From Loripinus fragilis (lineage: Eukaryota > Mollusca > Bivalvia > Lucinida > Lucinidae): 64,000 nt of DNA. Shown here piece after piece: positions 1-9,754 of the stretch; the stretch's first letter is position 1; each line of letters opens with the position of its first letter. A program made the position numbers and the translations under genes. The DNA is taken from contig OZ026525.1 in assembly GCA_964019695.1 (NCBI GenBank), positions 90,243,779 through 90,307,778 on the forward strand, in the 5' to 3' direction. The notes beneath the pieces were generated by a model. The model had not been told where the DNA came from, made no database searches, and worked only from the letters and a program-made list of their open reading frames with translations.

Positions 1-365
1 GCGCTGGTGCATCCCTGGAAATCAACTGTTGCAAGGAATTCATTTAAGTGGCTTTGTCCATTCCCAGTCTCGATTGCTCCCCAAACTGCACGGACATTAA
101 TATCAAAGTGGTGAGATTGTCTATTGATATGAAGTGTTGGGCTGGTTTTCATTTGTATCTCTCTGTGGCATCCGCAACAAATTGCACACAACACTGACGC
201 TAAGCCATAGTTGTCAATTTCCGACTTCAGTTGAATAGGGCTCTGCCCTTGTAAAGCTAGTGTAATAGCTTTCTTGCAGGTTGCTGCATGTAACGAAATT
301 TCTGACACATGGTCTTGAAGTTTATTCAGATTTATTAACCTATAATCATAATCAGACAAGTGCAT
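1..365 (-). CDS. Partial Mutator-like transposase-domain protein, cut by window edge
   Basis: On the minus strand an open frame runs from an ATG at 365 to the window edge, about 121 codons with no stop. An in-frame TAA lies directly upstream of the ATG, so this is either the start or an exon whose true 5' end is spliced; an AG about 20 bases inside the frame could be an acceptor. Visible are a Leu/His-rich start (LQDHVSEIS, residues 16-24), a Cys cluster C60-x2-C63 with C66-H67, and NVRAVWG at 90-96 followed by TGNGQSHLNEFLAT. I recall this order (Cys pair, then a VRAVWG-like motif, then a G-rich HLNE segment) from the animal 'Mutator-like transposase' domain found in many invertebrate genes. 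That domain is thought to derive from Mutator-superfamily DNA transposases. The catalytic region would lie beyond the edge. Lack of frame breaks contrasts with every other transposon ORF here. It may be a recent element or a domesticated gene. Confidence 0.6.
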   Translation of the reverse strand, partial: MHLSDYDYRLINLNKLQDHVSEISLHAATCKKAITLALQGQSPIQLKSEIDNYGLASVLCAICCGCHREIQMKTSPTLHINRQSHHFDINVRAVWGAIETGNGQSHLNEFLATVDFQGCTS

Positions 366-474
366 TTAAATACCAGAAATAACATGGATAATTGAAAGCA
401 AGATCTGTAATGTGAGGAAAAAAATCACCCTTACAAAACTGAGACTGGCCATGAGATGAGAGTGGTTAAGTGGT

Positions 475-683
475 TTTGTTTTTGTTTTTGTTTGATTTCA
501 TTCTTTACGTCCCATCAACAATCTTTCAGTTATAAAGGGACGGGTCTTCCTGGGTTGAACCAGTACTAAGCTAGGATTAATGTTCTTGCTCAAGGACACA
601 ACGCAGTGACGCCGGTGAGGCTCGAACCCGCGGCCCTTCAGTCTCGAGTCAAGCACTCTACCACTGAGCCACTGCGCTCCCTA
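475..683 (-). mobile_element. tRNA-headed SINE, family 1, full copy with 12-bp TSD
   Basis: Read on the minus strand, the head begins GGGAGCGCAGTGGCTCAG and carries an A-box-like TGGCTCAGTGGTAGAGTG and a B-box-like GGTTCGAGCCT. The body contains GTACTGGTTCAACCCAGGAAG. The tail is GATTGTTGATGGGACGTAAAG followed by an A-rich CAAA run. The perfect 12-bp direct repeat TGGTTAAGTGGT at 463-474 and 684-695 brackets it, the expected target-site duplication of LINE-driven retrotransposition. A second full copy lies at 60018-60223. Confidence 0.85.
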
Positions 684-794
684 TGGTTAAGTGGTATACT
701 GGTGCAATGACTTTTGACTATTTTGTCAGGGAGTGCACATGCTAATGAAGATATTATTTTCTCATTTTTCAACTAAAACATATGTTCTGGGTAT

Positions 795-829
795 TCAAAA
801 GAACCGTCTCAATGAGACGGTTCTTTTGA
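795..829. repeat. Perfect 16-bp-arm hairpin
   Basis: The arms TCAAAAGAACCGTCTC (795-810) and its exact complement (814-829) are separated by AAT. No U-run or gene gives it an obvious role. The rest of 684-1319 is AT-rich with nothing recognised. Confidence 0.8.
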
Positions 830-1319
830 GCTCCCAAAATATATGTTAAAATTGATGGGTAAGAGTAAAAAAAAGTCATTTATCTAGACCTATGATGGGT
901 ACCAAGAATCAAGCTAGAGGGTGGTCTCAGTGACATTTTTTTAAAAAAATCTATGTCCCTGACAATGCATTTCAAGCCATTTTGAAGCCCATTTTTCCAT
1001 TCTATCATCTCAATTTTAAGTAAGGCTAGACACTCAAACACCTTGTTCTTAGCAATTAGTTTGGCATTTCCTTGTCATTCTCTTTGTGCTTTGGTAAGGT
1101 TGTGCTATTTTATTGTGGCATTCCCTAAAATGGCCAACCACATAACTTAACAACCTTAGCTGCTACCTCTTAGGCAGTGCAGATGATTGAATTTTATTGT
1201 AGAGCTTTCTGAACATTTATTTTATACCTCAGCCCATGAAAAAACTTGATTTTATGATAGTTCTAATTTCTAGTTTAAACACATATTCCCTGAATTTGAT
1301 CAAAACTCTAATTTAATAA

Positions 1320-2512
1320 AACAAATTTGAAGAAAAAAATGCTGAAAAAAAAGTCCACACCTAAGAAAAAATTGGGCATAGGTTCCCCTGTATTTTGTAC
1401 TTTTTCATTCACCCCCACCCATTAACAAAGGCTCAGCATGGCAGCAGCCTAGGGACTGGGGCTCTTTAATTTATTGAGTCTGGTCAGAGGACAGGGGGGA
1501 ATTCGAAAAAAAAAATGCTGGAAAAAAGGTCCACACCTAAGAAAAAATTGGGCATAAGTTCCCCTGTATTTTGTACTTTTTCATTCACCCCCACCCATTA
1601 ACAAAGGCTCAGCATGGCAGCAGCATAGGGACTGGGGCTCTTTAATTTATTGAGTCTGGTCAGAGGACAGGGGGGAATTTGAAGAAAAAAATGCTGGAAA
1701 AAAACAACAGCTCACACCTAAGAAAAAATTGGGCATAGGTTCCCCTGTATTTTGTACTTTTTCATTCACCCCCTAGCCATTAACAAAGGCTCAGCACGGC
1801 AGCGGCCTAGGGACTGGGGCTCTTCAATTTATCGAGTCTGGTCGGAGGACAGGGGAATTTTAAGTAAAAATGCTGGAAAAAAAACCAATATTCGACACTT
1901 AATAAAAAATGGGCATATGTTCCCCTGTATTTTGAACCTTTTCATTCATCTCCACCCATTAACGAAGGCTCAGCACGGCAGCAGCCTAGGGATTGGGGTT
2001 CTTTAATTTATCGAGTATGGTCGGAGGACATGGGGAAATTTAAAGAAAAAAGGCTGGAAAGACTGGGAAAAAAAGTCCACACCTAAGAAAAAATTGGGCA
2101 TAGGTTCCCCTGTATTTTGTACTTTTCATTCACCCCCTAGCCATTAACAACTTTAGGCTCACCACGGCAGCAGCCTAGGGACTGGGGCGCTTCAATTTAT
2201 CGAGTCTGGTCGGAGGACAGGGGGGATTTTTAAGTGAAAAATGCTGAAAAAAAACAATAGTCCACACCTAAAAAAAATTGGGCATAGGTTCCCCTGTATT
2301 TTGTACCTTTTCATTCACCCCCACCCATTAACAAAGGCTCAGCACGGCAGCAGCCTAGGGATTGGGGTTCTTTAATTTATCGAGTATGGTCGGAGGACAG
2401 GGGGTAATTTGAAGAAAAAAGGCTGGGGAAAAAAGTCCACACCTAAGAAAAAATTGGGCATAGGTTCCCCTGTATTTTGTACTTTTTCATTCACCCTCAC
2501 CCATGGACATGT
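1320..2512. repeat. Tandem array, 176-185 bp unit, about 7 copies
   Basis: The landmark CCCCTGTATTTTG recurs at 1385, 1561, 1742, 1922, 2107, 2291 and 2467, spacing 176-185 bp. Each unit has a purine-rich GAAGAAAAAAATGCTGG segment, TTCCCCTGTATTTTGTACTTT, a CCCACCCATTAAC block, then GGCAGCAGCCTAGGGACTGGGG. Length changes are mostly in the A-run and C-run parts. The last copy diverges after CACCCATGGACATG. The short frames here (for example 1752-2006, 2409-2681) follow the repeat and are not taken as genes. Confidence 0.9.
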
Positions 2513-2519
2513 ACAAGCC

Positions 2520-2535
2520 GGGGGGGGGGGGGGGG
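2520..2535. repeat. Homopolymer G16
   Basis: An uninterrupted run of 16 G follows directly on the diverged end of the 180-bp array. Runs like this are prone to length errors. Confidence 0.9.
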
Positions 2536-3393
2536 CACAGCTATTCCTTATTAGCTATGTGGCTAGACTACATGGGATTTGCAATGGAACCCACAAAAGA
2601 ATGGAAGTTGGGGAGGGGGGTACAACCTCCAGCCTCACAGCCTTGAGACTGGGGATAAGTGTCCCCACCCCAAATTTCTGAGTTTTGTATGGGACTGAGA
2701 GGAATCTGAATCACAGCAGTGTTTTATCCTCTGCGACCAGACTACACGAGATTTGAAAACCCATCATCTCCATGCCTGGATCACACTCACCACAGCCCTG
2801 TCTGTGCCCCACTTTTCTTTCAGTAGTAACCTCAAGACCTGGACCAGGAATGCTTTTTACTTTAGTCACTTTTTGAAGTCAATCATTTGAGAGAGGGTCT
2901 CTGTTTCATTACCTTTTACACTGTATGTTAAGAAATTTCCTATTATCAGCCATTTTCACTTCTAAAAAATATCAACAACATGGCGGTAGTAAATAAAAAG
3001 CGCAGTGAATTGAGGGTAATCCATTAGCATTAAGGTAATCCAGGTCACGAGCAATCGTCGCATATCCAGTGTTTCCATATTATGCATTACCGTATATACT
3101 CGCAATATTATATAATACGCGATTTTTCAGGGTTTTACGGCAAATACTGCCGCTTGGGGGGGACACATGCCCCTCAGGCCCCCTTTCGTCCGGCACTGGG
3201 TATTGCCAATCTTGAGGAGAGCCCTCCTTTAAAATTGAAATTCTTCTCCGGGCTATGCCTGAGGGTCTGAATTGGGGGGTCTGGTATTCACTATTCATTA
3301 AAAGTTTTTGGTCCATTATTTATCTCATTAAGATTTTAAATTATTCATTAAAACAAGGCCGACTATAAATTATAATCTGATTATTCACTATCA
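2536..3393. other. No gene recognised; CT-rich then AT-rich spacer
   Basis: The stretch holds short frames at 3080-3316 (minus) and 3082-3270 (plus) that overlap each other and have no recognisable domain. An ACATGGCGGTAG at about 2979 resembles a short-5'UTR start, but its frame closes after 15 codons. From 3290 the text is full of ATTCATTA and ATTCACT words. Confidence 0.5.
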
Positions 3394-3870
3394 GGGCTCA
3401 CCCTGCCATTAGCCATTGTAGCCATTTGCTACTAAAAATGTTGAGTGGCTACAAATACATGTATTTATAAGTCATTGGCTAAAAGTACAGTCTATGTGGT
3501 ACAAAAAATACCTATATCTGCGAAAAGTGTATTTTATCCAGCTTTGGATTTTCCATTATTGCTTATATTATTCCGTCACTCTTTATTATTGGGCCATATT
3601 TAACTCTTTGAATGTTGGATTTTTTCAACACCATCAGGGTGTCAAACAGTTTGGATCCAGATCAGGCCCGACATTCTGTCAGCTCTGATCTGGGTCCAAA
3701 TTGTTTGCAAAGGTTATCAGGAGATAACAAAAGTCACGGCTAGCTGGCAAAGAGTTAAATACAGAACAACTTCTGGCTAAAACCTTGGCTTAAGTAAATT
3801 TCATCTAGCTCCAACTTTATCCATTTGGCTAAAGTGTTGGCTACAACAAATGCTGAGCCAGGGTAAGCCC
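3394..3870. mobile_element. Foldback/TIR element about 480 bp
   Basis: The left end GGGCTCACCCTG and the right end CAGGGTAAGCCC are inverted. The similarity extends imperfectly inward through words such as GCCATTGTAGCC and its counterpart GGCTACAACAAA. The flanks on both sides are the same degenerate ATTATTCACTATTCATT sequence, so the element appears to have landed in that repeat. A smaller dispersed hairpin (3644-3710) is nested inside. No transposase frame is present. Confidence 0.55.
3644..3710. repeat. Dispersed hairpin family H1, copy 1
   Basis: Arms are AACAGTTTGGATCCAGATCAG and the inverse of CTGATCTGGGTCCAAATTGTTTG, around a short loop with GGCCCGACA. Further copies are at 16444-16512, 24111-24175, 26101-26156, 50476-50540 and 50842-50904. 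Confidence 0.7.
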
Positions 3871-5387
3871 AGGCTATTCGTTATTTTTTTACTTCTATTC
3901 ATTAAATAATAGGATTATTCATTATTTACGCCCTTATTATTCACTTTTCATTATTTTATGGCTCATTATTCACTATTCATTATAAAATAGGCCATTATTC
4001 ACTTATCATTATACCCCATCAAGACCCTCATGTATTGAGTGCCACTGACCGCAGTCAGGCCATTTCATTTTAGAAATTTAGAAATGGCCGGGGGAGGGCA
4101 GATAGCATGTGCACTCAGAGTTTAGTTTTTTTAGATGTTACAATGTTATTTCTGGTATCTATTTACACCTACCTATAACCACTTGCATTTCCATTGAAAA
4201 ATCTCTTCACGTTTCTTTTTCTAAGCTGTCCTGTTTCAGGTGACTATATAGCTGGTAAAACTTTGTCAAATTACGTCTTTGAACCATCTTTACTTTTTTC
4301 CTTCCCTTCATTTTTTTACGTTTAATAACAACAACACAGGATGAACTTTCATCTTTCAAATAACATGAGTATTCATGCCTATACCATTTCTCCCTAACTC
4401 TCAGTACTTTCCTCTTTGAACTATGCCTGCCTCGCCCTGACCAAACTTCTTTAAATGCTTCTGCTTATTTGCCATACTGTGATACACAGGTTACACACGA
4501 TATTTCACAGAAAACACAATTTATAAACATAAATTTTGGAGTACTTGAATGTGAATAACATGTGCTGGAACTTATGGGCCCTCTTATGTAAACAACTTTT
4601 ATATTGGCAAAAAGTGGACATAAAAAATATTGTTTATTGGGTCTAAAAGCAAATTACAGGGTGATACTTACCAAAAATATATGCTCAGCAAGAAAATATT
4701 TTTTTGTAAAAAAATAAAAAAATGGCCAAAATACGTCATGAAAATAACCTTTGACATGTCCTTCTTCATTGACTGACGCCGAAATAATGGTGTAAATGGG
4801 AAATAGGCTGATGGATCAAAGTATCTTTATACGTACCCATGTATTTCGAGGTCACATCTTGCTCGTAACATTGATGATCATCTGTTTGAATCATACGCAG
4901 CTTCATCAACGATGAAATTTACATTTCACGTTGAAACAGGAAGTCGTGAATGCCTGAAACAGAAAACAACGCAAAAAAATAGTTCTCGAACGAAAATGAC
5001 ATTTTCAATTCCTACCGATCGAATATTAAAAAACCCTTAATATTTCAACACAAAATCAATACATATATTTGAAAAAATGTTTTACAATAATGTAGAAAGC
5101 ATAGTAAAGACAAAAAAGTTCTACACATATGTCCGTGTATGAAGACAATATATGTTCGGAACCGATGGATGTGTTTACAACCTTCACCGTGTAGGTTTAT
5201 TGCCAAATTATAGAAGGCAGTAACAAAGAAGGCAGTAACATGCAAGTTTCTTATATTGCAAGTCGATTCTTCTTGGATGTGAAGAGTTTCTCACAATTCG
5301 AAGCAATTTCGGTTGGTCAGAATTATCTCTCTTTTCAAAGATGGCGGCGTCCATGAACAGCTGACAAGGTAAAAAAGAATGGGCTTT
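3871..5387. other. No gene recognised
   Basis: This AT-rich stretch of 1.5 kb has no supported gene. At 5333 CAAAGATGGCGGCGTCC resembles the TISU/YY1 start motif and is followed by a GT donor-like AAGGTAAAA, but the frame closes after seven codons. Confidence 0.5.
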
Positions 5388-5477
5388 CAGAAACTAGCTA
5401 GTCTGGCCCAGGAAATATGCACACTCTAGTTTCAGTTCTTTGGTGCAGTCTTTGCTTCCAAAGGATACCCTTTTAAG
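5388..5477. repeat. Dispersed 90-bp repeat, copy 1 (inverse of 27223-27312)
   Basis: The sequence from CAGAAACTAGCTAGTC to GGATACCCTTTTAAG reappears in inverse orientation at 27223-27312 with only about three differences by eye. No coding frame spans it. Confidence 0.85.
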
Positions 5478-5556
5478 AACATATTTCAATATTCCTTCAG
5501 CTATTTATGATTTTAAGTGTTGGGCTGAGTACATAATAGTATTTTCTATTTATCTG

Positions 5557-5604
5557 CCGGATGGGAACGTTCTGTGTACACGCAATTTGTTCGTTCCCAT
5601 CTGG
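5557..5604. repeat. Inverted repeat, 13-bp arms
   Basis: CCGGATGGGAACG (5557-5569) faces CGTTCCCATCTGG (5592-5604) with one mismatch. The loop is 22 bases. Confidence 0.7.
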
Positions 5605-6073
5605 CCCTGCAAAAAGTAAAAATATCAAAAACGTGTTTTTTTTCAACCACACACAGTTTGCACTACAAAGCTGGAAGCACACATTCTGCCCGTTTAATCT
5701 CCAAACATATTTCTTTTAATATATAAAACCCCAGAAAGATCAGGCATCTTGTTTATTCAAAATAAATGTTAAAATCACTTGCCCCTATTTGTTTGTCCTA
5801 TACCTGCTTAACTACCTTAAACTTTTAAGAAAAGATGTGTTTCTTGCTGAATGCTGAACGTTAGTTATACTGTCTACGCCCATTGACATACAACATTTCC
5901 GATAAATGCACCACCATTACGGAAAAAAATAACTAAAAGCTCGAGGCTTTTTTGGTCTGAAATGAATAGTTTTACTTGCTAAATAGTTCGATAATACCCT
6001 ATCACCCAAGGGATGAACTGAAACGGGAAGAAAAAGAACTTTTGTTTGTATTCTTTCTGTTTGACATCGGTAC

Positions 6074-6216
6074 GAATCGGCTTTTAATACACAGGTGAAA
6101 TAACTGGAACAGCAGACGTTTTATCCAATCGTAGCGGTAACCTCATAATCGGCTTTAAATACTCGGGTGCAATAACTGGAACAGCAGACATTTTATCCAA
6201 TCGTACAGCGGTAACC
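6074..6216. repeat. Two-copy direct repeat, about 73 bp
   Basis: AATCGGCTTT...AATAACTGGAACAGCAGAC...TTTTATCCAATCGTA...CGGTAACC occurs at 6074-6142 and again at 6147-6216 with few changes. The remainder of 5605-6489 shows nothing recognisable. Confidence 0.8.
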
Positions 6217-6489
6217 ACAGACGCTCCATTTGGAACTTTCATAGGTTATCGTGTTGCTTTACCGATCACGTTTGACTTGCGAAAAATGCTTTATAAGCAC
6301 AGAAAAAACTGTGTTTTCTCACCGCAAAATGAAATGTTATATATGGAGATCCTGACAGGCAGATTTGAGCACAGCCTGTAGACTATGGTTGGAAACCGAT
6401 TACAATAGATGGCGTCATTTTACAATCGATTGTCGCAATCGGAAGCCCAAACCAACTGACTTTTGACTATAGTTGATCATCGGCCCATC

Positions 6490-6815
6490 ACTAATGATCA
6501 ATTTCAGGCTTTGAATCTGTTTCGAGAGGAATGGTAATTTTTTTTGTCTTTTAAATAATTAACACACTCTTGATAAAGAGGGTTCACTTTATTTGGCTTG
6601 TAATGAGAAATGCGCATTTTTCATTTCTGAGCAACCTGAAAGATATAAATTGTGGTCATTATCCTCTTGCTGCAGATTTGCTGTTCTTTTGTTATGATAT
6701 GAGAGTTCATGTTGACAATAATCAAGATGTTCCTCGCTTCCTTTCCTATGATGTATAAGTTTCGCAACTTATACGTTACGCAAGAATGTGTTCAAATGAA
6801 ATGTTGGTTATTTGT
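6490..6815 (+). pseudogene. Penelope-like RT remnant, internally deleted
   Basis: Translated in several frames this gives PLE reverse-transcriptase pieces: a degenerate NREG-like/CNEKCAFF segment, ADLLFFCYD, and a VSQLIRYAR-like element near 6760. The last corresponds to the conserved 'GVYISQLIRFAR' block downstream of the active site. The palm segment with GIPMGTNCAPL, present in the 12.5-14.5 kb copy, is missing: the frame jumps from the GH of one block to the ADLL of another. Stops and shifts make it non-functional. The copy at 44.7-45.1 kb shows a matching upstream gap. It abuts the MITE at 6820. Confidence 0.65.
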
Positions 6816-6819
6816 CACA

Positions 6820-7195
6820 TTTAAAGCTGCATACTCTGTAACTATGAACATTTTTCGAAAAATTTTCTTTTCTTTTTAAATCATTTGTAAAAGTAGAATT
6901 AAGCTGTGTTTTCACAATAAAAATGTTCAGTACAGCTGAAACTGCATGGAAAAGTGAATTATCTCATCAAATAGGTGTGTTTTTCTCTTGTTGGTAATTA
7001 TTTGCGTCCCTCCAATAATTCTAGACCGATGAATTTAAACATAAATGCAGTTGTTTTGATAGTGATTACTTGTTAAGATTTACGAAAATGGTAAAATGTT
7101 TACCTGAATTTGAGTATTTTTACTGTATTCTTAAAAAATGAAAACATTATTTTTAAAATTAGAAGATCAAAAGTTACAGACTATGCAGCTTTAAA
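6820..7195. mobile_element. MITE with TTTAAAGCTGCATA termini, 376 bp
   Basis: The left end TTTAAAGCTGCATACTCTGT and the right end (inverse TTTAAAGCTGCATAGTCTGT) form terminal repeats of more than 25 bp. The interior is AT-rich and non-coding. The paralogous locus B reads CACATTTAAATTG at the same place (51949-51960), an empty site that implies a TTTAAA or TTAA target duplication. Confidence 0.8.
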
Positions 7196-7539
7196 ATGTG
7201 TTCATGTCTTTCCTTGTGTCAACAACTATAAAAACTTTACTGCTATGCATATCCTATTCTTAATTATTCAGATACACTTTCATTTGCTTTACTGGCTTGC
7301 TTCAGTTTCTATAAAATGACAAGCAATTCAAGTGAAGCTTTTTCACCTTTGTTAAGTATATTATTCAGAGAAGGAAGTTTGTTTGTAAAATAATCACTTT
7401 ATTGGCTGTTCATTCTATACTGTTTTCACCAAATCAAAGTGATAACCTAGTCTGGTACTAAGGCAATGTAACTTGTACTGCGATACACTGGGTTCCTGGG
7501 CCAGCCAATGGGTGTTGTTATGTGAAAAACACCACCTTA

Positions 7540-8396
7540 CACAATGTAAGCGACAACAAAAAACATAACTATTTAGAACAAAATCGCCGCCTAAAGTCAG
7601 ACAGTTACCCGTGAGTGAGAAACTACCATTCATAATGGTAGCAACAAAACGCAACAAAAAACACATTTACAACCTTAGAAAGGACAGTAGCAGTAGCCGC
7701 CAGAGTGTGAGGATGAAACCACCATGCACAATGTTAGCAGCAAAACAAAATAACTGCTGCCTTAGAATGGAAGTAACTGTAGCCGCCGGGGCGTGAGGAT
7801 GAAACCAGCATACACAGTGGTAGCAGCAAAGCAACAGAACTTTTGCTTTCGAACGGACAGTAACGGTAGCCGACGGGGCGTGAGGGTGAAACCAGCAGAC
7901 ACTTTGGTAGCAGGAAAGCAACAGAACTTTTGCCTTAGAGCCTACAGTGATGACAGCCGCCGGGGCATGATGATGTAACCAGCATACACGATGGTAGCAG
8001 CAAAGCAACATATTTTTTGCTTTAAAACGGACAGTAACGGTAGCGACGGGGCGTGAGGATGAAATTAGCAGGCACTATGGTAGCAGCAAAGCAACTTAAC
8101 TTTTGCCTTAGAACGTACAGTAGTGGCAGCCGCGGGGCGTGAGCATGAAACCAACATACACAATGCTAGCACTAAAACAACATAGCCGCTGCCTTCGAAC
8201 TGACAGTAACGGTGGCGGCCAGTGCATGAGGATGAAACCAGCATGCACAATGGTAGCAGCAAAACAAAAAAAACTGCTGCCTTAGAATGAACAGTAACGG
8301 TAGCCACCGGGGCGTGAGGATGAAACCAGCATGCTAAATAGTAGCAGCAAAGCGGCAGAATGTTTGCTTTAAAACGGACAGTAACAGTATCCGCAG
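7540..8396. repeat. 87-bp satellite array in locus A, part 1
   Basis: Monomers carry ACGGACAGTAACGGTAGC, GATGAAACCAGCATACACA and GGTAGCAGCAAAGCAACA. GGTAGCAG near one end can pair with CTGCTGCC in the same monomer. Unit length is about 87-88 bp and copies are more diverged than in locus B. Because 87 is 29 codons, several frames stay open on both strands (for example 7667-8011 minus); I do not regard these as genes. Confidence 0.85.
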
Positions 8397-8703
8397 GATA
8401 ACACGATTTTTTTTCTGTATTTCCATGTGTTTTGGCGTCCGCTGACACCCTTCACAACGCCAAAAGTGATTCGGCTTTAGTGCACAATGTATGTAGTTTG
8501 AAACTTGCTCAGCAAAAGTAGATGTCCTTGGGCAGTTACATGGCATTTTCCATTTTTTGAATAACTGTCTCAAAAAGAATAAACTGATCCAAAATGAAAG
8601 AAGATACAAAGTTTGACTTTTTGCAACCTCCTATACCCAAACGAAAGTCACGTCAATGATTTTTGTTATTTAACCCTTGGGTAAGAATTTGATCGTTTTG
8701 TAG
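8397..8703. other. Non-repetitive 0.3-kb block inside the satellite
   Basis: This block splits the 87-bp array and shares no words with the monomers. Locus B has an uninterrupted array, so this is either an insertion in A or a loss in B. No terminal repeats or target duplication are visible. Confidence 0.6.
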
Positions 8704-9010
8704 GCGTGACAATGGTAGCAGCGAAACAACATATTTTGTGCCTTAGAACGGACAGTTACGTTAGCCACCAGGGCGTGAAGATGAAACCAGCATACACAAT
8801 GGTAGAAGCAAACAACATATCTGCTGCCTCAGCAGGGCGTGCGGATGAAAGCAGCATACACAAGGGTAGCAGCAAAACAACATCACTGCTGCTTTCGAAC
8901 GGACAGTAACTGTAGCCACCTTATGTGAAGGGGAAAACAGCATTCACTATATTTGCAGAAAAAAACACAAAACTATTAAGAACAAAATCGCCACCTTTGG
9001 GCAGAAAGTT
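8704..9010. repeat. 87-bp satellite array in locus A, part 2
   Basis: About three monomers resume with GACAATGGTAGCAGCGAAACAAC. The last one passes into a variant monomer with AAGAACAAAATCGCCACCT, which also occurs before the array at about 7575. The same variant therefore flanks the array on both sides. Confidence 0.8.
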
Positions 9011-9754
9011 ACCATAGCCACCAGAATTGGGTTCAATTTCATTTCAAAAGAAATGAATTATTTAACAATTACATTGGAATTTGTTTTATAAGAGCAAGGC
9101 TTTTGAAAGAAGTTGTTAATAATACTCAATTACTTTGCCCAGTTTAATTAATTACGTTAAAATTACATTCACTGCCACTTAAGATGCTTTAACAGTTTTT
9201 ATTATCTCAGAGATATTTTACACAAGTTAAAAATTCCTTAAAATCTGAGTAACCTTCTCATTCTAAATCTAACATGTCAATTAGGTTGATTTTCTTTCGA
9301 GATTTTCTTGTATTATTATGTCAAGTGATGAAACTTAAAAGAAACGGTATTTTTTGTAGCTGACGACTTTATCACACAAGAGAAAATACAGAAATTATAT
9401 AATTATTGTATTGGCCATCAGTAACTTGCCTAAGTTCTCACTGCAGAAACAAGTTTAAGAATAAACATCGACCTGAAAAAAGTATTGCAACTGTATAGGA
9501 CATTTTTGCAAAACTAGCTTAAATGCCAGATAATTACTGTTTTCAAAGTGTTTAAAAATCTGTATGATCCCATGAAAAACATGAGTGTTGGCTTTCGAAG
9601 TGTGTTCTATAATACAACAAGGAATATCAGATAGTGACAACCTGCAATGTTACTCTAATGTGTTAAAACGCTGGCGTTGCATCGCAAGCGGTCACTAATT
9701 CGATCCCCACTAGAAAATCTAGTTTATTTTTTTTTCGTTTCTGTTTTTATTATA

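Noticed and set aside
600..682. tRNA gene at the SINE-1 head
   Set aside because: A and B boxes are present but no complete cloverleaf with acceptor stem; it is the SINE promoter.
795..829. Hairpin as a rho-independent terminator
   Set aside because: Eukaryotic context, no gene upstream and no typical U-run.
2976..3025. CAACATGGCGGTAG as a translation start
   Set aside because: Only 15 codons before a stop; a donor-like GGTAAT is present but no partner exon was found.
5333..5375. CAAAGATGGCGGCGTCC as a TISU-type first exon
   Set aside because: The frame closes after seven codons, before the GT donor-like site; at most a 5'UTR exon, unsupported.
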